Source: DSYU01 sp964437595
Lineage (GTDB): Bacteria > Chloroflexota > Anaerolineae > Anaerolineales > Anaerolineaceae
Length of the DNA: 64,000 nt
Reading direction: 5' to 3'
NCBI GenBank assembly: GCA_964437595.1
Contig: CAYTHO010000013.1
Location: 1 to 64,000 of the forward strand
Shown one piece after another: positions 17,952 to 26,025 of this stretch. Numbering within the stretch: position 1 is the first letter of the stretch; each line of letters opens with the position of its first letter. Under the pieces are notes generated by a model. It searched no databases. It saw nothing but the letters and a program-made list of their open reading frames with translations, and was not told the DNA's origin. The position numbers were made by a program, and so were the translations under genes.

Positions 17952-20396
17952 CTATTTCTTTGTACCGCCATTTTCCTCCCGCGGTTCCAGGGAAACCGTG
18001 GTACGCCGCATACCAATGGCACGGCCTACTTCGCGAACAGCGATTTTTAGCGCATCTTCGGTGGTGGAGGTGTGCTGAATACGCTGGCCGATGGCAGCGA
18101 TGAGCGCCTCGCGGCTGGCCTGATGCTGCACCTGGGCATAAATGCGCGTGTTTTGCAGGGCTACCGCAATCTGGTTGGCGATCGATTGTAAGAGATCGGC
18201 ATCTTCCTGCTGGAGCGCGCCAACCTCATCTTGCTGCACGTCCAACACACCCAGTACATTTCCGCCAATGGCAATCGGCACAGCAACCTCTGATTTGGTA
18301 TGCGGCAGCAGAGGGTTGGGCAGCCAGTTCGGCGCCTGAGACACATCTTTCACCAGCACCGGGCTGCCGGTTTCCGCCGCGCGCCCCACCAGCCCTTTCC
18401 CCTTGACGATTTTGTGCCCCCTGGAAAGCATCATGCGGCCCGGTTCGCCAGAGCCGCCTGCCATGATCAGATTCTCGCGGGCATCATCAAACAGGTAAAT
18501 GTGGACGTGGTAGTAATTAAAGGCCAGCTTTACCTGTTCAACCACTTCCAGCACAAGCTGGTTGGCATCCAGCATGGTGGAGATGCGGCGGCTTACCTGA
18601 ACGCTGGTTTCCAGCGCGCGGGTGCGGTCTGCAACCCGTTGTTCTAGGGAACCTACCAGACCGGTTAGCTGCTCGGACATCGTATTGAACGCATTAGCCA
18701 GCGTGCCGAATTCATCAGAGGAGCGCACGGGCGCACGGGCCGATAAATCGCCGGATGCCACGCGCTTGGCAACGTTGGTTAGTGAAATAATCGGGTCGGA
18801 AATGTACTTCGCCAGCAAAACGGCGAGAAGGGCAACGAGGAGCGAGGCACCGATCCCCAGCAGCATGGTGCCCCGCGACCGTGCTTGCAGCGGAGCGTAC
18901 AGCACTTCTTGCGATGCCGCAAGAACCACCCGCCAGGGCGCGGAGGTCATATCCACCACCACTGCTTCATCCTGGTGCGACGCCGGGGTAGAATCTGTAT
19001 CGCCGGCATGAAAGTCGCCGGAAAAGCTCGTACCGGATGCCGCAGTCTGCAGGGCGGCAACCAGAGCTGGCCGTTGCGCAACTAACTGCTCTGCTGGTAA
19101 GTCTCCCATTATTCCTGCTGCTTGCAGGTCAGCGATCTGCTGCGCGCTGAGGGGGGCAATTGATTTAAAGATCGTATCGGACTCTGTATTATCTGCCAAT
19201 AGAATATTATGATCATCGACCACTAAAATGGCCTGCTGGTTTTCCTCAGAATCGCTCATATTAGTAATGGTCTGTTGAATGACACGCGCGTCATAACGAG
19301 CCCATAGGATTCCGATTGTTTGGCCTGCCGTGTTGCGGATAGGAGCGCTAAAAAAGATGAAGGGTTCCTGCAGGCCCTTGGGAACAAATAATGGCGACAC
19401 AAACGGCGAACCAGTGCGGTGCACCTCTTTGGCATAGTTGTGGCCTGACTGATCCAGTCCCACATCCTCTTGGTTTGTGCTGGCGACCACGATGCTTTTA
19501 CTGTCCAGGATGCCGTAAGCGGAAATGAAGGCCAGGTTTTTCTTCATAAACGCATTAAGTAGGGCGTTTACGTATTGAAAATCCTTTTCTTCCCGTTCTT
19601 CTGGAGACTTCTCCAGGAACGCTACAAAGTCATCCGTCTGCGCCTCGGCCCGAATCTGGTCCAAATTGTCTGAGACAAACCCATCCAGGTTTTTTACCAC
19701 CTGAGAGGCCGATGCAAGCAAGGATTGCTGCGCTGAAGTGGATAATGCCCGCTGCGTCATGACATTGGTAATCACCGCAAGCATGGCAACCGGCAGGAGC
19801 ACTGCTGCCAGTAGGCTGTTGACCATTTTCGCCCGCAACGGAAAGGCAGAGAACTGCCGGATAAAAAATATTAGATAGCCAACCAGCAGCACCACGCCGG
19901 TGGCATAGGAGCGGTATAGATCTGCGCCAGCGGTAACAATGCGCTGCCAGGGACAAAATGCATCCAGCAACAGGATTGCGATGGAAACGAACAACCCCAG
20001 GATGGGCGACCAGCCCAGCACGCGATCTGACATGAGCAGGTTGGCAAAATACGTGATCACAACAAAGGTGACGCCCGCAAACAAAAAACCAAGGCCCGAG
20101 GTAATTCCCGTGGTCCCAAGAAAACCGATGGATACACCCGCAACGAACACATACCCGCCCAGGGTAGAGCGTCCATTTAATATCAACCACGCGCTGGTAA
20201 AAGCGATAATAGATAGAATCCAGGTAGTGAAATTCGCCAGCACTTCGAACGAGAAGAATGCTCCGATAAAGAAGTTTCGAAATGTATACAAGCCCGCCAG
20301 CAGCAGGGCGCCGGCCATGGCTATGGTGATCCAGAATGCCTGCCGCTCTTTTTGATTAAGGGCTGTATACTTTTGTCTAAGCTGGTTCATTTTCAC
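17952..20396 (-). CDS. Polytopic Cache-HAMP-GAF sensor, first gene of the signalling operon
   Basis: The 814-residue protein has about seven membrane helices in residues 20-214, a large extracytoplasmic Cache-like region (215-505, with ISAYGILDSKSIVVAST), another helix (510-530), HAMP (530-585), GAF (600-765, LPNPLLPHTKSEVAVPI) and the shared tail (ALKIAVREVGRAIGMRR). As in three neighbours, there is no catalytic output. The ATG at 20396 has a GAGGAG site and follows a leader of about 330 nt. The GAF domains of this gene and of the next gene are very alike, which suggests local duplication. Confidence 0.87.
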   Translation of the reverse strand: MKMNQLRQKYTALNQKERQAFWITIAMAGALLLAGLYTFRNFFIGAFFSFEVLANFTTWILSIIAFTSAWLILNGRSTLGGYVFVAGVSIGFLGTTGITSGLGFLFAGVTFVVITYFANLLMSDRVLGWSPILGLFVSIAILLLDAFCPWQRIVTAGADLYRSYATGVVLLVGYLIFFIRQFSAFPLRAKMVNSLLAAVLLPVAMLAVITNVMTQRALSTSAQQSLLASASQVVKNLDGFVSDNLDQIRAEAQTDDFVAFLEKSPEEREEKDFQYVNALLNAFMKKNLAFISAYGILDSKSIVVASTNQEDVGLDQSGHNYAKEVHRTGSPFVSPLFVPKGLQEPFIFFSAPIRNTAGQTIGILWARYDARVIQQTITNMSDSEENQQAILVVDDHNILLADNTESDTIFKSIAPLSAQQIADLQAAGIMGDLPAEQLVAQRPALVAALQTAASGTSFSGDFHAGDTDSTPASHQDEAVVVDMTSAPWRVVLAASQEVLYAPLQARSRGTMLLGIGASLLVALLAVLLAKYISDPIISLTNVAKRVASGDLSARAPVRSSDEFGTLANAFNTMSEQLTGLVGSLEQRVADRTRALETSVQVSRRISTMLDANQLVLEVVEQVKLAFNYYHVHIYLFDDARENLIMAGGSGEPGRMMLSRGHKIVKGKGLVGRAAETGSPVLVKDVSQAPNWLPNPLLPHTKSEVAVPIAIGGNVLGVLDVQQDEVGALQQEDADLLQSIANQIAVALQNTRIYAQVQHQASREALIAAIGQRIQHTSTTEDALKIAVREVGRAIGMRRTTVSLEPREENGGTKK

Positions 20397-20735
20397 TCCT
20401 CGTACCGCAAGCCCTGACTATCGTTACAAAAAAAGAATGGATCAAGAGTTTCATCCAGGTCTGGAGGTAACGTTATCCCGTAAATGTAGGTCGGAAATTC
20501 TGGCTTGCGCGGGATAAAAAATCGTTTGTGCCATTTGAGGGTTCTATAGCCTCAATCGACCAGGAGAAATGTCCGTTGAACGCGGCATATCCACACAAAT
20601 GGGTAAGGATGATCTCCCCATGTAGAAATAAAGAAACTGGACCCACGGATGGTCCATATAAAGTGGCGCCAGGGGAGAAAGGCCAATAAACGTTTGATTT
20701 TCAGACGTTTAAACCCAGAATAGGTTTACATCAAA
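20397..20735 (-). promoter_or_regulatory. Long hairpin-rich 5' leader of the signalling operon
   Basis: The promoter at 20736-20763 would give a leader of about 330 nt before the first sensor gene. It holds several inverted repeats: 20687-20711 (TAAACGT/ACGTTTA), 20638-20656 (TGGACC/GGTCCA), 20535-20555 (TTGAGG/CCTCAA) and 20473-20517 (TTATCCCG/CGGGATAA). I do not recognise a known riboswitch class, and no coding sequence is evident here. Confidence 0.4.
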
Positions 20736-20763
20736 ATCATAGCAAAATACGAATGAAAGTCAA
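20736..20763 (-). promoter_or_regulatory. Promoter of the signalling operon
   Basis: On the minus strand TTGACT (20758-20763), a 16-nt spacer and TATGAT (20736-20741) make a good sigma70-type promoter, with a start near 20729. Confidence 0.6.
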
Positions 20764-20823
20764 TTCAGACGGGATAAAAAAGGCGAATCTGTAAAGGAGG
20801 TGTTAAGTTTTTTTATCAGGCCT

Positions 20824-21516
20824 TTACAGGGTATTTTCTGGAAAAAGCACGGCTGCCAGGGCCGCAGTATGGGGTAAGATCAGGTCCGCGCCAGCCCGGC
20901 GCAGCTCGGGTTCCTGTCCAAAACCGCATAAGACACCAACCGTCTGCGCGCCAGCCAGTTTTCCAGCGCGCATATCAACCACGGTATCCCCCACCATCAG
21001 GCAATGCTGCGGCAGCACGCCCATCTTTTCAGCGGCCCATAAAATCGGATCCGGGAACGGCTTGGTGTGGGTGCAGGTCTGCGCTGTGGCAACCGCCTGG
21101 AAATAGCGTAGCAGACCGAACTGGTTCAGAAACGCCAGCGTGCTGGCTTCATCGCGCGCGCTGACCACTGCCAACGGGTAATGCTGATGTAGATTCGCTA
21201 AAAGCTCGGCAATTCCCTGCACCATGAGGAACGACCTGGGCTTGCGGCCAATGCGGCGCTGGCTGATATAGCTGTACAGGCGCGCCACATCATCGTCCAA
21301 ATTTATCCGGTCGAGCAGGTTGTAGACCAGGTTGGCGGGACTCTCGGCAACCATAATGGCCCAGCGGGCAAAAGCGCGCATATCACCGTCAGGGAACAAA
21401 CGGCTCAACAGCGCAAGCCGGCGAACGAATGAATCGACCCAAAGGTCATCCGTATCGCTGATCGTTCCATCAACATCAAAACAGATGGCTCGAATCTGGG
21501 TAAGATCGAGTGCCAT
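20824..21516 (-). CDS. HAD-superfamily hydrolase (phosphoglycolate-phosphatase-like)
   Basis: The 230-residue protein has the HAD motifs: I, DVDGT (CFDVDGTISD, nucleophile D14); II, the S of VVSARDE; III, K in THTKPFPDP; and IV, GDTVVDM. The alpha-helical cap between motifs I and II fits subclass I phosphatases such as Gph or pyrophosphatase PpaX. The physiological phosphate ester cannot be told from sequence. It follows a small hydrophobic ORF by 9 nt. Confidence 0.87.
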   Translation of the reverse strand: MALDLTQIRAICFDVDGTISDTDDLWVDSFVRRLALLSRLFPDGDMRAFARWAIMVAESPANLVYNLLDRINLDDDVARLYSYISQRRIGRKPRSFLMVQGIAELLANLHQHYPLAVVSARDEASTLAFLNQFGLLRYFQAVATAQTCTHTKPFPDPILWAAEKMGVLPQHCLMVGDTVVDMRAGKLAGAQTVGVLCGFGQEPELRRAGADLILPHTAALAAVLFPENTL

Positions 21517-21525
21517 ATATTCTCT

Positions 21526-21627
21526 TTAGCGGGCAATGAGCAGCGCGCTGATCATCACCAGCACGCTGAGGCCAGCACAGAATGTAACCAGTAAAGTAAG
21601 GGCAGACAGCCAGATTCGTTGAGACAT
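21526..21627 (-). CDS. Possible 33-residue single-pass membrane protein
   Basis: An ATG at 21627 preceded by GGGGAAACC opens a frame of 33 codons that encodes almost only hydrophobic residues after MSQRIW (LTLLVTFCAGLSVLVMISAL) and ends with TAA at 21526. This would be one membrane helix. It ends 9 nt before the HAD gene, as expected for a coupled upstream cistron. It could equally be a chance frame; conservation in relatives would decide. Confidence 0.4.
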   Translation of the reverse strand: MSQRIWLSALTLLVTFCAGLSVLVMISALLIAR

Positions 21628-21757
21628 GGTTTCCCCGATCGATTCCTTTGAAAATGCGGCCTTTTTGTATTCGGTATCCGTATCGGCCTGCTGGATTTTT
21701 CTTTTTCAAGAATGAAGAGTGATCCTGCTCTTGACCTTTTCGATCGCTAGCCGCGCG

Positions 21758-22288
21758 TTACTCGCCTGGCGAGCTGCTCTCAACCTCATCGATCGCTTCA
21801 TGCGGTGTGGCGCCGCCAAAACTTACCCGCAGAAGGCCAGGCAGGTAGCGGTCCATGGTGTGGACTGCCGGGTAAATGGCATTACGGATTAAGTCGGGCG
21901 AAAGTGACTGGCCCTCAAAATCGAGGCTGCTTTTGTAGCGGACCTCGCCATCTGAATAATCCAGCTCGAAATTGCCGATGCGCAGGCCATAGTTGGCGCG
22001 GGTAAGGTATTCAGCCACTGCCATGCGCACTTCTTCAGGCACCTTTACCGGGGCCACGGCGTAAAACAAAAATTCCTCCAGATCCACCCGGACAATGGCG
22101 TAACAGCGCAGGTCGCCATTCTTGCCGGAATAGGACATGCTGTAGGCATACTTCCCTTCGATGCGGCGAGGGAACCACTCATCATCATCCAGATAACTCG
22201 AAAGGAGATCAAAAGCGTTCAGGCCGTTGTGGTTTTCGGGCCGTGGGTCTTCCCGCGGGTCCTGGTATTCATCATCCATCCTTCTCAT
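21758..22288 (-). CDS. YbjN-like protein
   Basis: The 176-residue acidic soluble protein matches the YbjN/bacterial sensory transduction regulator fold in layout: an N-terminal helix (NAFDLLSSYLDDDEW), a strand-rich core (CYAIVRVDLEEFLFYAVAPV), PEEVRMAVAEYLTRANYGLRIGNFE, and a C-terminal helix with SPDLIRNAIYPAVHTMD. The fold resembles type III secretion chaperones; the function is unknown in most bacteria. GAGAAG precedes the ATG at 22288; the ATG at 22279 is an alternative. A MITE-like repeat lies directly upstream. Confidence 0.7.
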   Translation of the reverse strand: MRRMDDEYQDPREDPRPENHNGLNAFDLLSSYLDDDEWFPRRIEGKYAYSMSYSGKNGDLRCYAIVRVDLEEFLFYAVAPVKVPEEVRMAVAEYLTRANYGLRIGNFELDYSDGEVRYKSSLDFEGQSLSPDLIRNAIYPAVHTMDRYLPGLLRVSFGGATPHEAIDEVESSSPGE

Positions 22289-22301
22289 TTTGCACTTCTC
22301 T

Positions 22302-22414
22302 TTTCAATTCGAGTTTAGACAAAATCGAAAAATCCCGTATATATGCCGGTTAATGGGTATGCTGAACTAGTACATATAGCGAAAAATGTCAATTTGTCTA
22401 AACTCGAATTTCAA
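22302..22414. mobile_element. MITE-like 101-bp element with terminal inverted repeats
   Basis: Perfect 16-bp inverted repeats (22308-22323 and 22393-22408) bound a 101-bp segment, and both ends are flanked by the same 6 bp, TTTCAA (22302-22307 and 22409-22414), like a target-site duplication. The inside has no coding capacity and includes the repeated octamer CGAAAAAT (22326-22333 and 22380-22387). Alternatives are an operator pair or a long-range RNA hairpin upstream of the YbjN-like gene. Confidence 0.5.
22387..22392 (-). promoter_or_regulatory. Candidate -35 box inside the inverted-repeat element
   Basis: TTGACA on the minus strand abuts the right-hand repeat arm. A -10 box at normal spacing is poor (TAGTTC), so this is only a weak candidate promoter for the YbjN-like gene. 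Confidence 0.25.
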
Positions 22415-22471
22415 TAGATACGCAATAAATAATACGATTAATCACCAGATTTGTTGCTAACAGTGTTGAAA

Positions 22472-23785
22472 TTAATTGTCACGAACAAAGTTCAATGCAT
22501 ACTCAGCGTCGGAGTATGCCGGGCGCGCATCCAGGGCTTGCTGAAACAGTTCGAGGGCCTTCAGACTATCGCCTTTGCGATACATAGCCCAACCGCGCCA
22601 CAGCAGCGCCTCTTCGGAATTTGGCGTGCGTTTGAGCGCATACTCGGTGATGGCCAGCAGGTCTTCAATGCGGGCCGTGTGAAAATAGGCAAAGAACGGG
22701 CCAAACTGGTAACGAAGCATGCGCTGGGGCAAACCAGCAGTCCTTGCCTGATCATATGCCTGGGCAGCCTGGCCATACCTTTCAAAATATACCAGATTCG
22801 TGCCCAAATTGAACCAGGCATACGAATCTGTAGAGTCGGCTTCGGTTTCTTTTTGCGACATTTCGATGGCGTGGCGCCGGTTGGCATCCACATCCCATTG
22901 ATCGCCCAGAATTTCCTGCACCACGGACCGCTGGTCCGTTGGATAGATCAGGATATAAACCCGGTTAAAGGCTTTCCAGTTTTTATCAAGAACAGAATAT
23001 GGTATGGAAATATTCGGACCAACAAAGACATCCTGGGCGGTAAACCGCTGCGTTTTATCATCATATCCATTCACCAACAGATAGTGACCCGCCCACCGGT
23101 CATCGTTGTACCAGTAGCTTTCGGCCATAATGAAGCCTTCTTCCACGGTCACCGGGAAACCGGCAGCGATGAGCTTGCGCAGCATATCAATATCGCCCCC
23201 CACCCGGTACTGGACTTCAAAGCCGGGTACCTGAGTATTCACGTAGGCGACCAATTCCTCCACATTAACATTCCGGTCTTCGCGCTTTGGTTTAATCAGC
23301 TCGGAGATGGTGTTCTGGTCTCCCTCCCAACCATAATAACGCAGGTGCATGGCCAGCGTGGCCGGGCCGCAGTTATTCAACTCCTGTTTTTCATACGCAG
23401 GGCGGGGCAGCTCGGCTTTGTCCGGGATTGCGGTAGGGGTGAGGGTAGGCGCAGGCGTGTTGGTAGGGACCGGGGTATCTTCGACTACGGGGGTGAACGT
23501 GGCGGTTGGCGGAACAGGCGAAGGGGTGCGTGTTGGCTGAACCGGCAGCGGCACTGCATCGCCCTGGCCGGTACTGCCCACCGCGGTAGCGTCTACCGGG
23601 GTAGGCATAGGGCGAACGGGGTCAATGATTCCGCGGAGATATACCAGCGCGAAATCAACGCGCCAGCTCACGCGGTCCCGTATACCAGGTATTTGATACA
23701 GCGCAACGGCCAGAATCACCAGCCCAACCAAAATTCCTAACAGAAAAGCGAGGATTTTATCTCGCTGCGTAAGCTCATTTTGCAT
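22472..23785 (-). CDS. C39-like cysteine peptidase with TPR tail, membrane anchored
   Basis: The 437-residue protein has an N-terminal membrane helix (about 11-30) and a Pro/Thr-rich linker (60-120). A papain-like C39 domain follows (130-290), with catalytic C139 (NNCGPATLAM), H234 (GHYLLVNGYD) and a following acidic residue. TPR repeats occupy 310-437. C39-like domains cleave peptides, classically double-Gly leader peptides of exported bacteriocins, but stand-alone extracytoplasmic versions like this are poorly characterised. The catalytic domain is predicted outside the membrane. It is a single gene facing the MiaB-type gene. Confidence 0.8.
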   Translation of the reverse strand: MQNELTQRDKILAFLLGILVGLVILAVALYQIPGIRDRVSWRVDFALVYLRGIIDPVRPMPTPVDATAVGSTGQGDAVPLPVQPTRTPSPVPPTATFTPVVEDTPVPTNTPAPTLTPTAIPDKAELPRPAYEKQELNNCGPATLAMHLRYYGWEGDQNTISELIKPKREDRNVNVEELVAYVNTQVPGFEVQYRVGGDIDMLRKLIAAGFPVTVEEGFIMAESYWYNDDRWAGHYLLVNGYDDKTQRFTAQDVFVGPNISIPYSVLDKNWKAFNRVYILIYPTDQRSVVQEILGDQWDVDANRRHAIEMSQKETEADSTDSYAWFNLGTNLVYFERYGQAAQAYDQARTAGLPQRMLRYQFGPFFAYFHTARIEDLLAITEYALKRTPNSEEALLWRGWAMYRKGDSLKALELFQQALDARPAYSDAEYALNFVRDN

Positions 23786-23873
23786 GAAAGGTATTTTACC
23801 AGATTAAGAATAACCTATAGAGAGCGGGCGCAGAAAAGCGGACATTTTCAGGTGGATTTACCGCCTGGATTCC

Positions 23874-23882
23874 TGTTATAAT
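23874..23882 (+). promoter_or_regulatory. Extended -10 promoter giving a near-leaderless mRNA
   Basis: TGT followed by TATAAT (23877-23882) is a perfect extended -10 element. Its expected start lies one or two bases before the ATG at 23891. Confidence 0.6.
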
Positions 23883-23890
23883 TGGCGGCT

Positions 23891-25207
23891 ATGAAATACC
23901 ATATCTGGACCGAAGGCTGTCAGATGAACGTGGCCGACTCACAGCGAGTCGCCTCGGCGTTGGAGCGCCTGGGGTATCACGGAACAACTGCTGCCGAAGA
24001 GGCCGACATTATTGTTATGAACACCTGCGTTGTCCGCCAGAGCGCGGAGAACAAGGCTTACGGGCGGTTAAACTCACTGCGTCCGTTGAAGGAAAAGAAC
24101 CCCAACCTGGTGATCAACCTGATGGGCTGCCTGGTGGGCGTGCGCAGCACCGAGCACTTAAAGAAGCGCTTCCCTTTCGTAGATGTATTCTCCCCACCCT
24201 CTGACCCGTCGCCCCTGGTGGCCTACCTCAGCCAGCAGGAAGTGCGGGAAATGGAAGATGCCGCCACGCAGGAGCGATTCGCGCTGATGGACAGCGAGCT
24301 GGTTTTACCTGCCGAAGAACGCGGACAGCTGGTTTCAGGATTTATCCCGGTAGTGTACGGCTGCTCGCATGCCTGCACGTACTGCATAATCCCTTACCGG
24401 CGCGGGGTAGAACGCAGCCGCCCACCGGAGGAAATTCTGAGCGAGGCGCGGGCGATGACGGCCCAGGGGGTGAAAGAGATCACCCTGTTAGGACAGATCG
24501 TCGATCGTTACGGCAAGGACGAGTCAGAATTCCCCACCCTGGCCGGGATGCTGGCACGGCTGCACGCTATCGATGGATTGGAACGCATCCGCTTTTTGAC
24601 CTCCCACCCCAATTGGATGACTGACGAACTGCTGGACGCGGTTGCCGGGCTGCCCAAGGTTTGCTCGCACATCGAAGTGCCGGTGCAGGCCGGAGATGAT
24701 GAGGTGCTGGCGAACATGCACCGCGGATATACCACGGACCAGTACCGGCGCCTGGTGGAGCGGATTCGAGCGCGGATCCCGAACGTTTCCATCGCCACTG
24801 ATATTATCGTTGGCTTTCCCGGTGAAAGTGAGACGCAGTTCATGCACACCTATGAACTGCTGGAAGAGTTAAAGCTGGATGTGACCCATTTGGCCCGTTA
24901 TTCCGTTCGCCCCGGCACGGTCGCTGCCCGCCGCATGCCCAATGATGTCAGCGAGGAGGAAAAAATGCGCCGCTTCCGCCTGCTGGAAACGCAGCAGGAG
25001 AGGATTGTCAGCGAAATTAACGCGCGATATCTTGACCAGACTCACGAGGTCTTATTTGAGGAGAAGGTGAAACAGCGCTGGAAGGGCCGCACGCGCACCA
25101 ACAAACTGGTATTCGTTGAAACCGAAGAAGATTTGCGCGGTAAAATCCTCCCTGTTAAATTGATCTGGACGGGTCCCTGGTCCATGATCGGTGAAATTGC
25201 GTCCTGA
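23891..25207 (+). CDS. miaB: MiaB-type tRNA methylthiotransferase
   Basis: This is a radical-SAM methylthiotransferase. The N-terminal domain has three Fe-S cysteines (TEGCQMN, NTCVVR, MGCLVG), the radical-SAM core has GCSHACTYCIIPYRRG (CX3CX2C), and a C-terminal TRAM-like segment is present. The length (438 residues) is normal. MiaB converts i6A37 to ms2i6A37 in tRNAs reading UNN codons; the close relative MtaB is possible. The frame opens earlier at a TTG (23882), but that overlaps the promoter -10 box, so I start at the ATG at 23891. Confidence 0.85.
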   Translation: MKYHIWTEGCQMNVADSQRVASALERLGYHGTTAAEEADIIVMNTCVVRQSAENKAYGRLNSLRPLKEKNPNLVINLMGCLVGVRSTEHLKKRFPFVDVFSPPSDPSPLVAYLSQQEVREMEDAATQERFALMDSELVLPAEERGQLVSGFIPVVYGCSHACTYCIIPYRRGVERSRPPEEILSEARAMTAQGVKEITLLGQIVDRYGKDESEFPTLAGMLARLHAIDGLERIRFLTSHPNWMTDELLDAVAGLPKVCSHIEVPVQAGDDEVLANMHRGYTTDQYRRLVERIRARIPNVSIATDIIVGFPGESETQFMHTYELLEELKLDVTHLARYSVRPGTVAARRMPNDVSEEEKMRRFRLLETQQERIVSEINARYLDQTHEVLFEEKVKQRWKGRTRTNKLVFVETEEDLRGKILPVKLIWTGPWSMIGEIAS

Positions 25208-25266
25208 AGCATCGCAGATAGTAATTTTGGGGTGGGGGTTATCCCCAAGCAAAACCTGATATTCCA

Positions 25267-25272
25267 TATAAT
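25267..25272 (+). promoter_or_regulatory. -10 box of a leaderless promoter
   Basis: TATAAT ends 6 nt before the ATG at 25279, so the predicted transcription start is the A of the start codon. Confidence 0.55.
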
Positions 25273-25278
25273 ACACGC

Positions 25279-26025
25279 ATGGTTCGCATCGTCCGATTCT
25301 TATTGTGGATTCTCATCATCGCCATTGTGATTGCCGGGCTAGCTGCCTGGCTGTCGCCTGATATTGAAACGTCGACCGGAGTGCGCTCCTTAAAGCGGGA
25401 TCAAATGCTGAACGAATGGTTCGACAGCCCGGCAGATCACGCTGATTGGAACGTCCAGGCGGGGGTAATCTGCGGGCAAGCTCCGTTTCAAATGCCGACC
25501 AGTGGCTATATTGGTTATCTTTGGGATGATTCCTTTCGCGTTGGGCACCGCCATTCCGGCCTTGACATTTTCGGCGGCGGGCAGCCAGGCGACACCCCGA
25601 TTTACGCCGCCAGTGATGGAACACTGACCCGCCTGCCGGAGTGGATCTCCAGCCTGATCCTGTACGTTCCAGATGATCCCATCCAGCCAGGGCAACCCAT
25701 CTGGTTGTACTATACGCATATGGCTGACGCGGATGGCAACTCCTTGATTGACAGCGCGTTTCCGCCTGGGACGAGCGATGTGCCGGTAAAGGCCGGCACC
25801 CTGCTGGGATACCAGGGCAATTATTCGGGGACGCCGGGTGCGCCCACCGGCGTGCACCTGCATTTTTCGATTGTGCTGGATGACGGGCAGGGGAATTTCC
25901 GGAACGAGCTGGATATTCGAAACACGCTGGACCCTTCCCCCTACCTGGGCATCAACCTGAACGCGCACACCAACAGCGGCGAAGTGCCAGTATGCCCGGA
26001 TGAAATGGATGGTATGCAGCCATGA
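25279..26025 (+). CDS. M23-family (LytM-like) metallopeptidase
   Basis: The 248-residue protein has an N-terminal signal anchor (residues 5-25) and a peptidase domain with the zinc ligands H92/D96 (HSGLD) and H195, plus catalytic-type H193 (GVHLHF). The LytM-type order HXXXD...HXH is complete. Such enzymes cut peptidoglycan cross-bridges or act as amidase activators at the cell surface. It is the first gene of a tightly packed plus-strand run and overlaps the SDR gene by 4 bp (ATGA). Confidence 0.82.
   Translation: MVRIVRFLLWILIIAIVIAGLAAWLSPDIETSTGVRSLKRDQMLNEWFDSPADHADWNVQAGVICGQAPFQMPTSGYIGYLWDDSFRVGHRHSGLDIFGGGQPGDTPIYAASDGTLTRLPEWISSLILYVPDDPIQPGQPIWLYYTHMADADGNSLIDSAFPPGTSDVPVKAGTLLGYQGNYSGTPGAPTGVHLHFSIVLDDGQGNFRNELDIRNTLDPSPYLGINLNAHTNSGEVPVCPDEMDGMQP

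Noticed and set aside
20789..20829. Terminator after the HAD gene
   Set aside because: CTGTAAAGG/CCTTTACAG is a 9-bp pair with a 23-nt loop and the T tract lies 7 nt after the stem. Plausible but too loose to list.
22451..23740. 429-codon plus-strand frame opposite the C39-like peptidase
   Set aside because: The minus-strand frame has a membrane anchor, catalytic motifs and TPRs; the plus-strand frame has none and is a GC-driven shadow.
25227..25248. Terminator after the MiaB-type gene
   Set aside because: TTGGGG...CCCCAA can pair, but the loop is G-rich and there is no T tract on the plus strand.
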